64,000 bases of DNA from UBA6921 sp964532385 (GTDB lineage: Bacteria; Pseudomonadota; Gammaproteobacteria; SG8-11). Where the stretch lies: positions 1-64,000 of the forward strand of contig CAZHHW010000002.1 of the NCBI GenBank assembly GCA_964532385.1, read 5' to 3'. A program made the translations under genes and the position numbers. A model generated the notes under the pieces. It had not been told where the DNA came from. It made no database searches and saw only the letters and a program-made list of their open reading frames with translations. Shown one piece after another: positions 43,773 through 53,328 of the stretch. Each line of letters starts with the position of its first letter. The first letter of the stretch is position 1.

Positions 43773-45227
43773 CTAGCTAAGACGCAGCGGCGGTGGGGAC
43801 ATTGCCTTCTTGGTTTCCGCTACAGGTTTGGCAGGGGTGCTGTAGAGATTAAGCAAGGATTTCTTGCTGTCTATAAGCGTTACCGCTTGATTCATATTTT
43901 GTTGCAGGAATTTAACCAGTCGGGGTTGCGCGGCAATCGCGGCGTCGAGCTCCGGATTCGATCCGCGTGTATAGGCGCCGACGTTGATCAAGTCGCGATT
44001 TTGCTGATACAACGAATATTGCGCCTTGAACAAACGCGCGGCGCGCAAGTGAGTTTCATCGACGACCTCCGTCATCACACGGCTGATTGAAGACTCGATG
44101 TCAACGGCGGGATATACCCCGCTTTCGGCCAGCGCTCGCGACAACACAATGTGCCCGTCCAGAATCGCACGCGCGGCATCGGCGATCGGGTCTTGTTGGT
44201 CGTCGCCTTCCACCAACACGGTGTAAAACGCGGTGATGGAACCTTTACCGGCGGCGCCATTGCCGGCGCGTTCGACCAACTGCGGTATTTTTGCAAACAC
44301 CGATGGTGGATAACCTTTGGTGGCCGGAGGTTCGCCGATGGCCAATGCGATTTCGCGCTGCGCTTGCGCAAAGCGCGTCAGCGAATCCATCAGCAGCAGC
44401 ACATGTTTGCCCTGGTCCCGATAATACTCCGCGATGGTTGTTGCCATGGCGGCGCCATGCAGGCGCATGACCGGCGTGCTATCGGCGGGCGCGGCAACCA
44501 CAACGGCGCGCGCCATGCCTTTGGACCCCAGAATATTATCGATGAATTCTTTAACTTCACGGCCGCGCTCGCCGATCAAACCCACCACCACCACGTCGGC
44601 ATTGGTGAATTTGGTCATCATGCCCAGCAATACGCTTTTACCTACGCCGCTGCCGGCAAATAATCCCAGACGCTGACCGCGCCCGACCGACAGCAAACTG
44701 TTAATCGAGCGCACCCCGACATCCAACGGCATGCGGATCGGGTCACGTTCCAATGGATTGACCGAGCGCCCCGCCAAAGGCAGGCGCGCCTCGGCATGGA
44801 TGCGGCCTTTGCCGTCCAGCGGCCGGCCGGAGCCGTCGATAATCCGCCCCAGCAGATCGCCGCCGACCCTCGCTTCGTAAGCGCGCCCGGTGGGAATGAC
44901 GCGGGCGTTCGGCACCAGTCCGCGAATCTCGCCGGTGGGCATCAGATACAGCCGGTCACCCGAGAATCCCACGACTTCGGCTTCAATGTTGACACCCGGC
45001 CCGTGCGCGGAGCCCGCGCGATGGGCATCGGTATTAGGTGCCACGATGTTGCATAATTCGCCGATGGCGGCCTGGCAGCCCGAAGCTTCCAGCGTCAAAC
45101 CCACCATGCGCGTCAAGCGGCCTTCAACCGTCAGACGGGCTGGCGATAATTGCTCCTGGCATTTGCGCAGGCGTTGAGCCCATAACGTGGTGCGCTGTGA
45201 CTCAGGAATGCTGACGGTCTTCTTCAC
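43773..45227 (-). CDS. fliI: Flagellar type III export ATPase FliI
   Basis: 484 residues from GTG 45227, which has GGGAGG just before it; a longer in-frame ATG lies inside fliH and lacks a site. Walker A is GLFAGSGVGKSVLLGMM, followed by GLIGERGREVKEF and LLLMDSLTRFAQAQREIAL. It is an F1-beta-like hexameric ATPase that powers flagellar export together with FliH. It overlaps fliH by 26 nt. The usual next gene fliJ is not found; a metallophosphatase gene follows instead. Confidence 0.96.
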   Translation of the reverse strand: MKKTVSIPESQRTTLWAQRLRKCQEQLSPARLTVEGRLTRMVGLTLEASGCQAAIGELCNIVAPNTDAHRAGSAHGPGVNIEAEVVGFSGDRLYLMPTGEIRGLVPNARVIPTGRAYEARVGGDLLGRIIDGSGRPLDGKGRIHAEARLPLAGRSVNPLERDPIRMPLDVGVRSINSLLSVGRGQRLGLFAGSGVGKSVLLGMMTKFTNADVVVVGLIGERGREVKEFIDNILGSKGMARAVVVAAPADSTPVMRLHGAAMATTIAEYYRDQGKHVLLLMDSLTRFAQAQREIALAIGEPPATKGYPPSVFAKIPQLVERAGNGAAGKGSITAFYTVLVEGDDQQDPIADAARAILDGHIVLSRALAESGVYPAVDIESSISRVMTEVVDETHLRAARLFKAQYSLYQQNRDLINVGAYTRGSNPELDAAIAAQPRLVKFLQQNMNQAVTLIDSKKSLLNLYSTPAKPVAETKKAMSPPPLRLS

Positions 45228-45879
45228 GCTCGCCTCCCAATGCCTGCGTAATAATTGCCGAGAGCCGGTTTTCCACGGTTGCGTCGATGCGCGAATTTTC
45301 GGTAACCACGCGGCAATCACCGCGCGCCAAGGCAGGATCGTCGATCAGTTTCCAATGCTCATGCTCACCCGACAGCGAAAAAGCATGGCGAATAAACGCC
45401 GCGTCTTCCGGATGTAAAAAAATCTGCGGGCGGCGCGTCGCAACCGGCAAGGCAGCCACCGCTTCCCGCACCACGGCAACGATTTCACCCGGATTAAATT
45501 TCAGTTCGCGCCGGATAATCTGCCGCGCCAGCGACACGGCCAGGGTGGCGAGTTCGGATTCGACCTGCTCATCCAGTTGCTCAAACGGCGTACTGAGCGT
45601 GCGCAGCAACTGCTCCATGTGCTGGATTTTTAATTGCAGGTCGTGATTTTTTTGCGCGGTTTCCTTCTGCGCTTTGTCGATACCGTCTTTATAACCTTGC
45701 GCAAACCCCTGCTCGAACGCCTCTTTGTGCGCCTCTTCCTGGATGTTCGATAACTGATCCGCGGTCACACGCCCATGCGTCAGCTTATGTTTGGCCTCGC
45801 CGGACAATCGTTCGTCGACACGCGGCATCTCCCAGCGCTGATAGGCTTCAGTTCCTTCCGGAATGACTTTAGTTGTCAC
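45202..45879 (-). CDS. fliH: Flagellar assembly protein FliH
   Basis: 225 residues, GTG start at 45879. It regulates FliI and links it to the export gate. The central region is charged and coiled (EAHKEAFEQGFAQGYKDGID, followed by KDGIDKAQKE), with AxxxG-type spacing typical of FliH. The C-terminal VATRRPQIFLHPEDAAFIRH and DPALARGDCRVVTENSRIDA match the domain that contacts FliI. Overlaps fliI. Confidence 0.93.
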   Translation of the reverse strand: MTTKVIPEGTEAYQRWEMPRVDERLSGEAKHKLTHGRVTADQLSNIQEEAHKEAFEQGFAQGYKDGIDKAQKETAQKNHDLQLKIQHMEQLLRTLSTPFEQLDEQVESELATLAVSLARQIIRRELKFNPGEIVAVVREAVAALPVATRRPQIFLHPEDAAFIRHAFSLSGEHEHWKLIDDPALARGDCRVVTENSRIDATVENRLSAIITQALGGEREEDRQHS

Positions 45880-45905
45880 AACCCATCCCCTGCTTGAATG
45901 CCGGC

Positions 45906-46916
45906 TTATACGAAGTCATCGCCGCCTTTACCGGACAGCGTCAGATCGCCCGCCTCGGCCATGCGGCGCGCGATGGCCAGAATTTCTTTTTGCGCGGCTT
46001 GCACTTCGCTCAGGCGCACTGGGCCTTTGGCCTCCAGGTCTTCGCGCAGCATTTCGCCTGCGCGTTTCGACATATTGCCGAAGAATTTTTCCTTCAGCAC
46101 GTCGTCGGCGCCTTTAAGCGCGATAATCAAGGATTCCGAAGATACTTCGCGCAACAAGGTTTGAATGCTGCGGTCGTCGACATTGGCCAGGTTGTCGAAT
46201 ACAAACATCAAGTCCTGGATCTTCTGTCCCAGTTCCGCATCGACTTCCTTGATGTTGTCCATGATGTTCGACTCCACCGAGGTATCGACGAAGTTGAGAA
46301 TGTTCGCCGCCGATTTCAGACCGCCGACACTCGACGACTTGACATTATTCTGGCCGGTGAACTGTTTCTCCATAATCATGTTCAGTTCCTGCAATGCCGC
46401 CGGTGGAATGCCGTCCAGCGACGCAATGCGCATGGTCACGTCGATGCGCAGCCGCTCCGGCAAAATCGACAACACTTCGGCCGCCTGTTCCGCATCAAGG
46501 TAGGCCAGAATGATGGAAATAATTTGCGGATGCTCCAGGCGCACCAGCTCGGCGACCGCGCGCGGGTCCATCCACTTCAGTGTTTCCAAACCTTTCGAAT
46601 TACCGCCCAATAGAATGCGATCGATGATAGTGCGCGCCTTGTCTTCACCCAGCGCCGAGGTGAGCATTTTGCGTATGTATTCGTCCGTGCCCAGACCGAT
46701 GTTGGTGTGTTTTTCGACGGTGGCACCGAATTCCAGAATGACGGCATCGACCTGGTCCTTGGTTACGTTTTTCAGCTCGGTCATCGCCACGCCGATTTTT
46801 TGCACCTCTTTTGGATCCATGTGTTTCAGAATCTGCGCCGCAGATTCCTCACCCAGCGCCAGCATCAAAATTGCCGCGCGATCCGAACCTGTGACACGGG
46901 GGGGTGGATTAGCCAT
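45906..46916 (-). CDS. fliG: Flagellar motor switch protein FliG
   Basis: 336 residues. Forms the rotor ring on FliF and transmits torque from the stator. The N-terminal domain includes RAAILMLALGEESAAQIL and HMDPKEVQKIG; the middle domain has LEHPQIISIILAYL; the C-terminal torque helix reads VDDRSIQTLLREVSSESLII and KKFFGNMSKRAGEM-type sequence (KEKFFGNMSKRAGEML). Its start overlaps fliF by 8 nt. Confidence 0.97.
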   Translation of the reverse strand: MANPPPRVTGSDRAAILMLALGEESAAQILKHMDPKEVQKIGVAMTELKNVTKDQVDAVILEFGATVEKHTNIGLGTDEYIRKMLTSALGEDKARTIIDRILLGGNSKGLETLKWMDPRAVAELVRLEHPQIISIILAYLDAEQAAEVLSILPERLRIDVTMRIASLDGIPPAALQELNMIMEKQFTGQNNVKSSSVGGLKSAANILNFVDTSVESNIMDNIKEVDAELGQKIQDLMFVFDNLANVDDRSIQTLLREVSSESLIIALKGADDVLKEKFFGNMSKRAGEMLREDLEAKGPVRLSEVQAAQKEILAIARRMAEAGDLTLSGKGGDDFV

Positions 46917-48558
46917 CGGCGGCGACCCAGCCCTTGACCACTTGCGCGACCAGCTTCGGGTCCTGCTTGGCCATGTCTTTCACATGCGTCATGTTCACCG
47001 CGGCAGGCGATGACAGTTGCGCCGCTTGCTGCTGGGCAAGAGTGCCCTGCTCCGTGGAAGCCTGTGGCACCGGCTGCACCCCGCGATTATCGCGAATGCC
47101 ATTGGCGATCTTGCCCAGAATGCGCAGCACGCCGACCACCAGGATCAACACCAGCAGCGCGCCGAAGCCTTGTTTTGCCTTATCCCAGAAATCCGGACGT
47201 TTCCAAAATGCCACTTCCGGTAACGCTTCCGCCGGCGCGGGCACCGAGAAGGAGGTGCTGATCACGCGCACACTGTCGCCGCGTTTTGCGTTGTAGCCAA
47301 CCGCTTCCTTGACCAGCGAGGTAAAGCGTTCGATGTCCTCCGGCGAATGCGGGATGCGCACCGAGGAACCGCCGTTGCCCGGTATTAGTTTATCGTCGAG
47401 CACCACCGCGACGGTCAGACGCTTGATGACACCCGGACCCATGCGGGTATGACTGATGGTGCGATCCAGCTCATAATTTTTCACGGTGCGCTGTTTTAAA
47501 TTCACGGCAGCGGCCTGCGCCTGCTGATCTTTTTCGGCACTGGCTTTATTCGCTGCGTTTTTCTCCGCCGCGCTGGCCGTCTTCGGCGCTTTTTCCGGGG
47601 CTTGTCCAACCCCCGGCGGCTGATTCGACAGCGCGCCGGGAATACCGCTTTCGGTGCCATTGGTCATGCGTTCCTGCACGATTTGCTCGCTGCGTACCAC
47701 CGGCGTTTCAGGATTGAAGGTCTCCTCGGTGGTCTCGTTGCTGGTGAAGTCAAGCTCGGTCGAAACTTGCGCATGCACCGCATCCTTGCCGACGATCGGT
47801 GCCAGCAAATCCTCGACCCGCATTGCGTAGGATTTTTCCAGCTTTTGGGTGTATTCGAACTGCGCCGCGCTGGCGGCAAAATCGCCGCCGGTTTGTTTGG
47901 ACGAGAGCAAGCGGCCGCGCTGATCGACGATGGTCACCTGGCTGGTGTCGAGATCCGGAATGCTCGCCGACACCAGGTGCATGATGGCCGACACCTGCTC
48001 TTCTTCCAGGCTGCGGCCCGCGGACAGATTCAGGATCACCGAGGCGCTGGGTTTTTGTTTGTCGCGCAGGAACACCGAGCGTTTCGGAATCGCCAGATGC
48101 ACGCGCGCGCTTTCCACATTGGTTAATGTCGAGATCGAACGCGACAGTTCCACTTCCAGCGAACGCTGGTAACGCGCCGTCTCCATGAACTGGCTGACGC
48201 CGAAACCCTGGCTGTCGTTCAGGCTTTCGAAGCCCACCGCGCTGCCCTTGGGCAAACCCTGCGCCGCGAGCTTGATGCGCATGTCATGAATCTTCTCGGT
48301 CGGCACCATGACCATACCCTGCCCGCCCAATTGATAGGGTACGTGCGCTTTATCCAAGGCGTCGATCACGCCGGCCGAATCTTTTTCGGACAAGCCGCTG
48401 TAAAGCAGCGAAAAATTAGGTTGCTGCGCCCACAACACCACCGCCACCGCGGCCGCGATGGCCGCGGCCAGACCCACCATAAAACCCACTTGCCGCAAGA
48501 TCGGCATCCGGCTAATGCCGTCGATGTTAGTCCCCGCATTTTGTAGTGCACTGGCCAT
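46909..48558 (-). CDS. fliF: Flagellar MS-ring protein FliF
   Basis: 549 residues. Builds the membrane ring that houses the export gate. Two membrane helices lie at about residues 28-48 (MVGLAAAIAAAVAVVLWAQQ) and 455-475 (GALLVLILVVGVLRILGKIA). The ring-building motif region is AQGLPKGSAVGFE and ARVHLAIPKRSVFLRDKQKP. The C-terminus after the second helix binds FliG. It is followed directly by fliG. Confidence 0.97.
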   Translation of the reverse strand: MASALQNAGTNIDGISRMPILRQVGFMVGLAAAIAAAVAVVLWAQQPNFSLLYSGLSEKDSAGVIDALDKAHVPYQLGGQGMVMVPTEKIHDMRIKLAAQGLPKGSAVGFESLNDSQGFGVSQFMETARYQRSLEVELSRSISTLTNVESARVHLAIPKRSVFLRDKQKPSASVILNLSAGRSLEEEQVSAIMHLVSASIPDLDTSQVTIVDQRGRLLSSKQTGGDFAASAAQFEYTQKLEKSYAMRVEDLLAPIVGKDAVHAQVSTELDFTSNETTEETFNPETPVVRSEQIVQERMTNGTESGIPGALSNQPPGVGQAPEKAPKTASAAEKNAANKASAEKDQQAQAAAVNLKQRTVKNYELDRTISHTRMGPGVIKRLTVAVVLDDKLIPGNGGSSVRIPHSPEDIERFTSLVKEAVGYNAKRGDSVRVISTSFSVPAPAEALPEVAFWKRPDFWDKAKQGFGALLVLILVVGVLRILGKIANGIRDNRGVQPVPQASTEQGTLAQQQAAQLSSPAAVNMTHVKDMAKQDPKLVAQVVKGWVAADG

Positions 48559-48597
48559 CGACTGTTTACTCCTGGATCAACTTGGTTCGGACACGGG

Positions 48598-48927
48598 TTA
48601 AATCTGCATCGCCATGACTTCCTGGTACGCGCTCACCAACTTGTTGCGCACCTGCACCATGGCCTGAAACGAGATCGAGGCTTTCTGGCGCGCCATCATG
48701 ACTTCTTCCAGACTGACCTGCGGATCGCCGCTGTCGATACGCGCCGCCATCTCGCTCGAGCTTTGCTGCGTTTCGTTCACCGCATCCAGCGTCTGCTTGA
48801 GCATGGCCGCGAAATCCACGTGCCCCGCGCCCCCCGCCGCTTCGGGTGCGCGTCCTTCGGCCACCGCGGCCGTGGCGCGCAGGCGGTTGAGCAACTGGGT
48901 CATATCGACTGAATTCACCGGGTTCAT
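48598..48927 (-). CDS. fliE: Flagellar hook-basal body protein FliE
   Basis: 109 residues. Connects the MS ring to the rod. The C-terminal helix GDPQVSLEEVMMARQKASIS and FQAMVQVRNKLVSAYQEVM matches the family. It is the first gene of the fliEFGHI operon and lies behind a sigma-54-type promoter. Confidence 0.95.
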   Translation of the reverse strand: MNPVNSVDMTQLLNRLRATAAVAEGRAPEAAGGAGHVDFAAMLKQTLDAVNETQQSSSEMAARIDSGDPQVSLEEVMMARQKASISFQAMVQVRNKLVSAYQEVMAMQI

Positions 48928-48956
48928 AGCGTCACCTCATTTTATATGACCTGACA

Positions 48957-48972
48957 GGCATCAACCTTGCCA
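48957..48972 (-). promoter_or_regulatory. fliE: Sigma-54 promoter of the fliE operon
   Basis: On the minus strand TGGCAAGGTTGATGCC. The invariant GG and GC are exactly 10 bases apart, and the -24 half TGGCA is intact. It lies about 30 bp upstream of fliE, next to the FleQ/FleR-type activator genes. Confidence 0.72.
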
Positions 48973-48983
48973 GGTATTGATAT

Positions 48984-50348
48984 TTAAGCGTTAAACAGAC
49001 CTTGTTCGCGCATACGCGCCATTTTGTAGCGCAGCGTGCGCTCGCTGACACCGAGCTTATGCGCCGCCTCTTTCCGATTTCCGAAACTTTCACGCAACGC
49101 ATCCGTGATCACTTGTGCCTCGTGTTGACGCACATCGGAAATCAACGACACCTTATCGGGGTTGTTTTCAATGCTTGCGGGCGGAGTCCCGGCGGCAGGC
49201 ACCGGCACCGGCACTGGCGCCGCCACGGCCTCAAAACGGATATGCTGGGCTTCGATGGTGGTACCGGCCTGAAAGATCAAGGCGCGTTGCATCACATTGT
49301 CAAGCTCGCGCACATTTCCCGGCCACGAATGCGTGAGCAGTTTGTCGCAGGCGCCGGGCGCCAGTGCGGGAACCTGACGCTGATAGGCGCGCGCGCTACG
49401 TTCGAGCAGTTTCTGCGCGATGGGAATGATATCGAGCGCGCGTTCGCGCAGCGCCGGTAATTCAATCGGAAATACGTTTAACCGGTAATACAGATCTTCG
49501 CGAAAGCGCCCGACCGACACTTGCTCGCGCATATTGCGGTTGGACGTGGCCAGCACCCGCACATCGAGTGGAATGGTCTTGCTGCCGCCGAGGCGTTCCA
49601 CCTCGCGTTCCTGGATTACGCGCAACAACTTGGCTTGCAGCGATAAATCCATTTCGCTGATTTCATCCAGCAAAATGGTGCCGCCTTCGGCTTGTTCGAA
49701 TTTTCCCGGACAGGTTTTATAGGCGCCGGTGAAGGCGCCTTTTTCGTAACCGAACAAGGTCGCTTCCAGCATGTTTTCGGGAATCGCCGCGCAATTGATC
49801 GCGACAAACGGCCGTGCGGCGCGGCGCGATTGATTGTGGATGTAGCGCGCCAGCACTTCTTTACCGACGCCGCTTTCACCGGTAATCATCACGGTGGCTT
49901 CGCTGTCGGCAACCCGCGCCGCCAACGCTTGCACTTCGCGGCTGCGCGGATCGGCGGCGATGAAATCGGCACTGGCCGCACATTGTTCGGTGACAATTTT
50001 CTGCACCAGACTGATCAAGGCTTCCGCTTCGATCGGTTTGACCAGGTAGTCCACGGCGCCGTCACGCATCGCCTGTACGGCTTTTTGCACGGTGCCGTAA
50101 GCGGTCATTAGCAAGACCGGCAAATCCGGGTGCTTGAGCTTGATATTTTTCAGCAGAGCGTGGCCGTCCATTGCCCGCATCTGTACGTCGCTGAGCACCA
50201 GCGAATACGGATTGCGCTCCAGGTGCTCCAGCGCGCTGAGCGCATCGCGCGCGCCGTCGGTGGTATAACCGGCGATATTAAGCGTGGCGCACAGCGCGTC
50301 GCGCAGGTCGCTATCGTCTTCAACAACCAGTATCGCGGCATGACTCAT
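48984..50348 (-). CDS. fleR: Sigma-54-dependent response regulator FleR/FlrC type
   Basis: 454 residues. Receiver domain with phospho-acceptor Asp in LVLSDVQMRAMDG (about residue 54). AAA+ domain: GESGVGKEVLARYIHNQS, the sigma-54 contact loop EKGAFTGAY and TILLDEISEMD. C-terminal Fis-type HTH in NRKEAAHKLGVSERTLRYKM. In this cascade it activates class III flagellar genes such as the fli and hook operons after phosphorylation by FleS. The start overlaps the fleS stop (ATGA). Confidence 0.93.
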   Translation of the reverse strand: MSHAAILVVEDDSDLRDALCATLNIAGYTTDGARDALSALEHLERNPYSLVLSDVQMRAMDGHALLKNIKLKHPDLPVLLMTAYGTVQKAVQAMRDGAVDYLVKPIEAEALISLVQKIVTEQCAASADFIAADPRSREVQALAARVADSEATVMITGESGVGKEVLARYIHNQSRRAARPFVAINCAAIPENMLEATLFGYEKGAFTGAYKTCPGKFEQAEGGTILLDEISEMDLSLQAKLLRVIQEREVERLGGSKTIPLDVRVLATSNRNMREQVSVGRFREDLYYRLNVFPIELPALRERALDIIPIAQKLLERSARAYQRQVPALAPGACDKLLTHSWPGNVRELDNVMQRALIFQAGTTIEAQHIRFEAVAAPVPVPVPAAGTPPASIENNPDKVSLISDVRQHEAQVITDALRESFGNRKEAAHKLGVSERTLRYKMARMREQGLFNA

Positions 50349-51502
50349 AACGGCCTCGCAGACTCAACAACCGGGTTAACAAATGTAGGTAAACGCAACG
50401 TGAACGTGCTGCCGGTCCCGGGCTGCGACGTAAATGTCAAGATTCCATGGTGGGCTTTGGCGATGGCCTCGACCACCGCCACGCCCAGGCCATTGCCGTG
50501 CTCGCGCGTGGTGAAAAATAATTCCCCCAGACGCGCCTGGGTGTCCGGGGACATGCCGCACCCGGAGTCAATCACCTGGATATCGACCCAGCCGGCTTCC
50601 AATACCAGCGCACGCACGGTGACTTTGCCCTCGCTTTCAATGCTTTGGATGCCATTGCTGATCAGGTTCTGCAGCGCGCTGACCAGCACGTCGCGCTGGG
50701 CGCGCAGCATGATATTTTCAGTCTCATCGACGATCGAAAACTCGATGCGCGGGACGGGCACATGCGGCCGGGCGGATTCCTCAACGCTGTGCAATAAACT
50801 GGCGACAGCGATGGGTTCGCCGCCGTCGTGGTCGGCGCGCACCAGCAACAGCATGTCGCGCACCAGCGTTTCGAGGTGGCGCAAGCGTCCGAGCGCTTTC
50901 TCGGCCAGCGGGATACGCTCATCGTGATTCAAGCCGGGACGTTTAAGCATGCCCAAATACAAAACGGCGGCGGACAACGGCGTGCGCAGTTGATGCGCCA
51001 ACCCGGCCGCCATTTCGCCCAACGCCGACAAGCGTTCGAACTGGCTTAATTTGTCCTGCAAGCTGCGGGCGCGGGTCACATCGGTTAATGACACGACCTG
51101 CCCCGGCTCATTACCCAGCGGCGTGGTGGCGAGATTAACGCGGCGTCCGTCGCGTAACGAAATATCGTGGCCATCGTCGGCTTGCGGCGCGAAGGCGCGC
51201 GCAATAATGTCGCGCCAATGTTGTCCGAGCAGCGGTTCGCCCAACAGTTCGGCGGCGGCCGGATTGCATTCCTGCACCAGACCCGCGCCATCCAGCACGA
51301 CGACACCCGCCGGAAGCGCGTTGAGTGCCACACGATGCCGAGTGCTGATGCCTGGGGCCTGTTCGTGACTTAAGGTGTCGCCCAGCCGCGCGACACGATT
51401 TTCCAGTGTCTGGTAGCTGTCGATCAGTTGCTGCGACAACTGATTGAACGAGGCAAACGCTTGTTGCAGTTCGCGAGTATTTTGAACTCTGGGCAGCGGC
51501 AT
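50345..51502 (-). CDS. fleS: Sensor histidine kinase FleS/FlrB type
   Basis: 385 residues, no membrane segment. A PAS domain (GVVVLDGAGLVQECNPAAAE) is followed by the HisKA box LGEMAAGLAHQLRTPLSAA with the phospho-His, and the HATPase with NLISNGIQSIES and DSGCGMSPDTQARLGELFFT. Cytoplasmic sensing of hook-basal-body assembly is known for this family. It is co-transcribed with fleR. Confidence 0.92.
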   Translation of the reverse strand: MPLPRVQNTRELQQAFASFNQLSQQLIDSYQTLENRVARLGDTLSHEQAPGISTRHRVALNALPAGVVVLDGAGLVQECNPAAAELLGEPLLGQHWRDIIARAFAPQADDGHDISLRDGRRVNLATTPLGNEPGQVVSLTDVTRARSLQDKLSQFERLSALGEMAAGLAHQLRTPLSAAVLYLGMLKRPGLNHDERIPLAEKALGRLRHLETLVRDMLLLVRADHDGGEPIAVASLLHSVEESARPHVPVPRIEFSIVDETENIMLRAQRDVLVSALQNLISNGIQSIESEGKVTVRALVLEAGWVDIQVIDSGCGMSPDTQARLGELFFTTREHGNGLGVAVVEAIAKAHHGILTFTSQPGTGSTFTLRLPTFVNPVVESARPL

Positions 51503-51557
51503 AGACCGGTTAATACTCCTGGAAATTCGTCATGCGCGTGACACGCATCGAACTCAG

Positions 51558-51573
51558 AGCAAAGTCTGTGCCG
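51558..51573 (-). promoter_or_regulatory. fleS: Sigma-54 promoter of fleSR
   Basis: On the minus strand CGGCACAGACTTTGCT: GG and GC exactly 10 bases apart, with GGCAC and TTTGCT close to the consensus halves. About 56 bp upstream of fleS. It fits control by FleQ, encoded just upstream. Confidence 0.82.
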
Positions 51574-51626
51574 GGTATTGGAAGTTTTTTAAAAACAAAG
51601 GCTTGGGTTAAAGTGGAAGCGCGTGG

Positions 51627-53081
51627 TCAAATTCCCGTCAGACCATCGTAGCGGTGAATGCCATGTTTACGCAGTTTTTCGACCAGCGTGGTACGCCGCA
51701 TGTTCAGACGCTTGGCGGCATGCGCCACCACCCCCCCGGCCTCGTCCAGCGCCTGTTTGATCAGTGAAATTTCCAGATTATTAAGGTGCTCTTTAAGATC
51801 AATGCCTTCGCGCGGCAAGCGTGGCTCATCATTGAGTTCCCTATTGCGTGCCGCCATCGGCGCTTCGTCTGAGTTATCCACCGGGATTTGCATTTCCATA
51901 CCGGCTTCCACACCCACTTGAAATTTCTCGGGCATGTCCTTCATGTCGATAACGCCGTACGGAAACATGATGATCAGGCGTTCAATCAGATTGGACAACT
52001 CCCGCACATTGCCAGGCCAGCGGTACTGGCATAACCCCATGATGGCCGACGGAGTAAATCGCACACTGCCCTGTTTCTCGTTTTCCATGCGGGTGATGAG
52101 CTCATTCACCAACAACGGAATATCCTCGGCGCGTTCGCGTAGCGGCGGCATTTCGATCGGAAAAACATTCAACCGGTAGAATAAATCTTCGCGGAATTTA
52201 CCCTCCTTGATGAACTGTTCGAGATTGCGGTGGGTGGCGGCGATGACGCGCACGTCCGCGCTGATGGTCTTGTTGCTGCCCACGCGTTCGAAGGTGCGCT
52301 CTTGCAACACACGCAGCAATTTCACTTGCATCGGCATGCTCATATCGCCGATTTCATCGAGAAACAAGGTACCGCCGTCGGCCAGTTCAAAGCGGCCCTG
52401 GCGGGCGCTGATGGCGCCAGTAAAAGCGCCTTTCTCGTGGCCGAACAATTCGCTTTCCAGCAATTCGCCCGGTATCGCACCGCAATTCACCGGTACAAAC
52501 GGCTTGTTACGGCGGTTGGAGTGATAATGCAGATTGCGTGCAACCACTTCCTTGCCGGTGCCGGACTCGCCCAGAATTAACACGGTGGCATCCGAATTCG
52601 CCACCTGCTCCATTAAATGGCGTACCCGCCGCACCGCGCGGCTGTTGCCGACCAAGCTGCGAAACAATTCGATATTGCGCGATCCGCCCGGTTTCTGTTT
52701 CGAAATCCGGAAAATTTGCGCTTGATGTAACGCATCGGTGACTTGGCCGTATTTTAACGGCATGTCCAGAATGCGAAAGCACGCGGCAATGGTTTCAGGC
52801 GTGAGCCGTTCGCGGGTTTTTTCTTCGGCTAGCGCAAGCACCGGCACCTTGGCATCCCAGGCCTGTAATTCGTGCAGCAATTTGATTTGTTCGGGATCGC
52901 CGTCGCGCAGATCCACCAGCACTACATCGATGGGCCGTTTCTCCGTCGCGATTTGCTGGCGCCACTGCTGCGAATCCAGAAATAACAATGAAGTGAAATC
53001 GATAAATTCCAGGATCGCCGCGATTTTCTGGCGATATTGCGGATTACTTTCGATGACACAAACCATTGCCGCTTCAGGCAT
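51627..53081 (-). CDS. fleQ: Flagellar master activator FleQ/FlrA type
   Basis: 484 residues, ATG with GAAGGAG before it. The N-terminal receiver-like domain lacks the usual phospho-Asp pocket (VDVVLVDLRDGDPEQIK is present but without the typical acidic pair), as in FleQ. AAA+: LILGESGTGKEVVARNLHYH, HEKGAFTGAIS, GTLFLDEIGDMSM. Fis-type HTH: AHAAKRLNMRRTTLVEKL. It starts the flagellar hierarchy with sigma-54 and in relatives responds to c-di-GMP. It is transcribed separately from fleSR. Confidence 0.92.
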   Translation of the reverse strand: MPEAAMVCVIESNPQYRQKIAAILEFIDFTSLLFLDSQQWRQQIATEKRPIDVVLVDLRDGDPEQIKLLHELQAWDAKVPVLALAEEKTRERLTPETIAACFRILDMPLKYGQVTDALHQAQIFRISKQKPGGSRNIELFRSLVGNSRAVRRVRHLMEQVANSDATVLILGESGTGKEVVARNLHYHSNRRNKPFVPVNCGAIPGELLESELFGHEKGAFTGAISARQGRFELADGGTLFLDEIGDMSMPMQVKLLRVLQERTFERVGSNKTISADVRVIAATHRNLEQFIKEGKFREDLFYRLNVFPIEMPPLRERAEDIPLLVNELITRMENEKQGSVRFTPSAIMGLCQYRWPGNVRELSNLIERLIIMFPYGVIDMKDMPEKFQVGVEAGMEMQIPVDNSDEAPMAARNRELNDEPRLPREGIDLKEHLNNLEISLIKQALDEAGGVVAHAAKRLNMRRTTLVEKLRKHGIHRYDGLTGI

Positions 53082-53296
53082 TCCGGACTCCTTCGATCGA
53101 GGGTTAAGATCCCAAAGTGCTTAAGTGCGCCGTGGTTATTATTGCTATGTGCGCCCGCTCAGTGTGTCGCGCGCAACCAACGTCAAAGAACGGACATAAG
53201 GATAAGTTAAGCACTGAAGCACAGGAATGTCAAAAAGCTGGCGGATCACCCGGAAGGTGGAGGAGAGTGGGTTCAAACCATGCCGGGGAGGTTAGA
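53082..53296. other. Region upstream of fleQ
   Basis: Contains the fleQ promoter region. No obvious gene or RNA is visible. A TTGACG-like element is present on the minus strand near 53185-53190 but without a good partner box. Confidence 0.4.
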
Positions 53297-53322
53297 GGGT
53301 AGGAGGGAAAACCCTCCTACCC
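53297..53322. terminator. Strong hairpin just past the 23-residue peptide gene
   Basis: GGGTAGGAGGG-AAAA-CCCTCCTACCC is a perfect 11-bp stem 6 bp past the peptide stop. On the plus strand TTCATTTT follows; on the minus strand only TCTAACC, so for the peptide operon it acts as a stem without a U-tract. Confidence 0.6.
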
Positions 53323-53328
53323 TTCATT

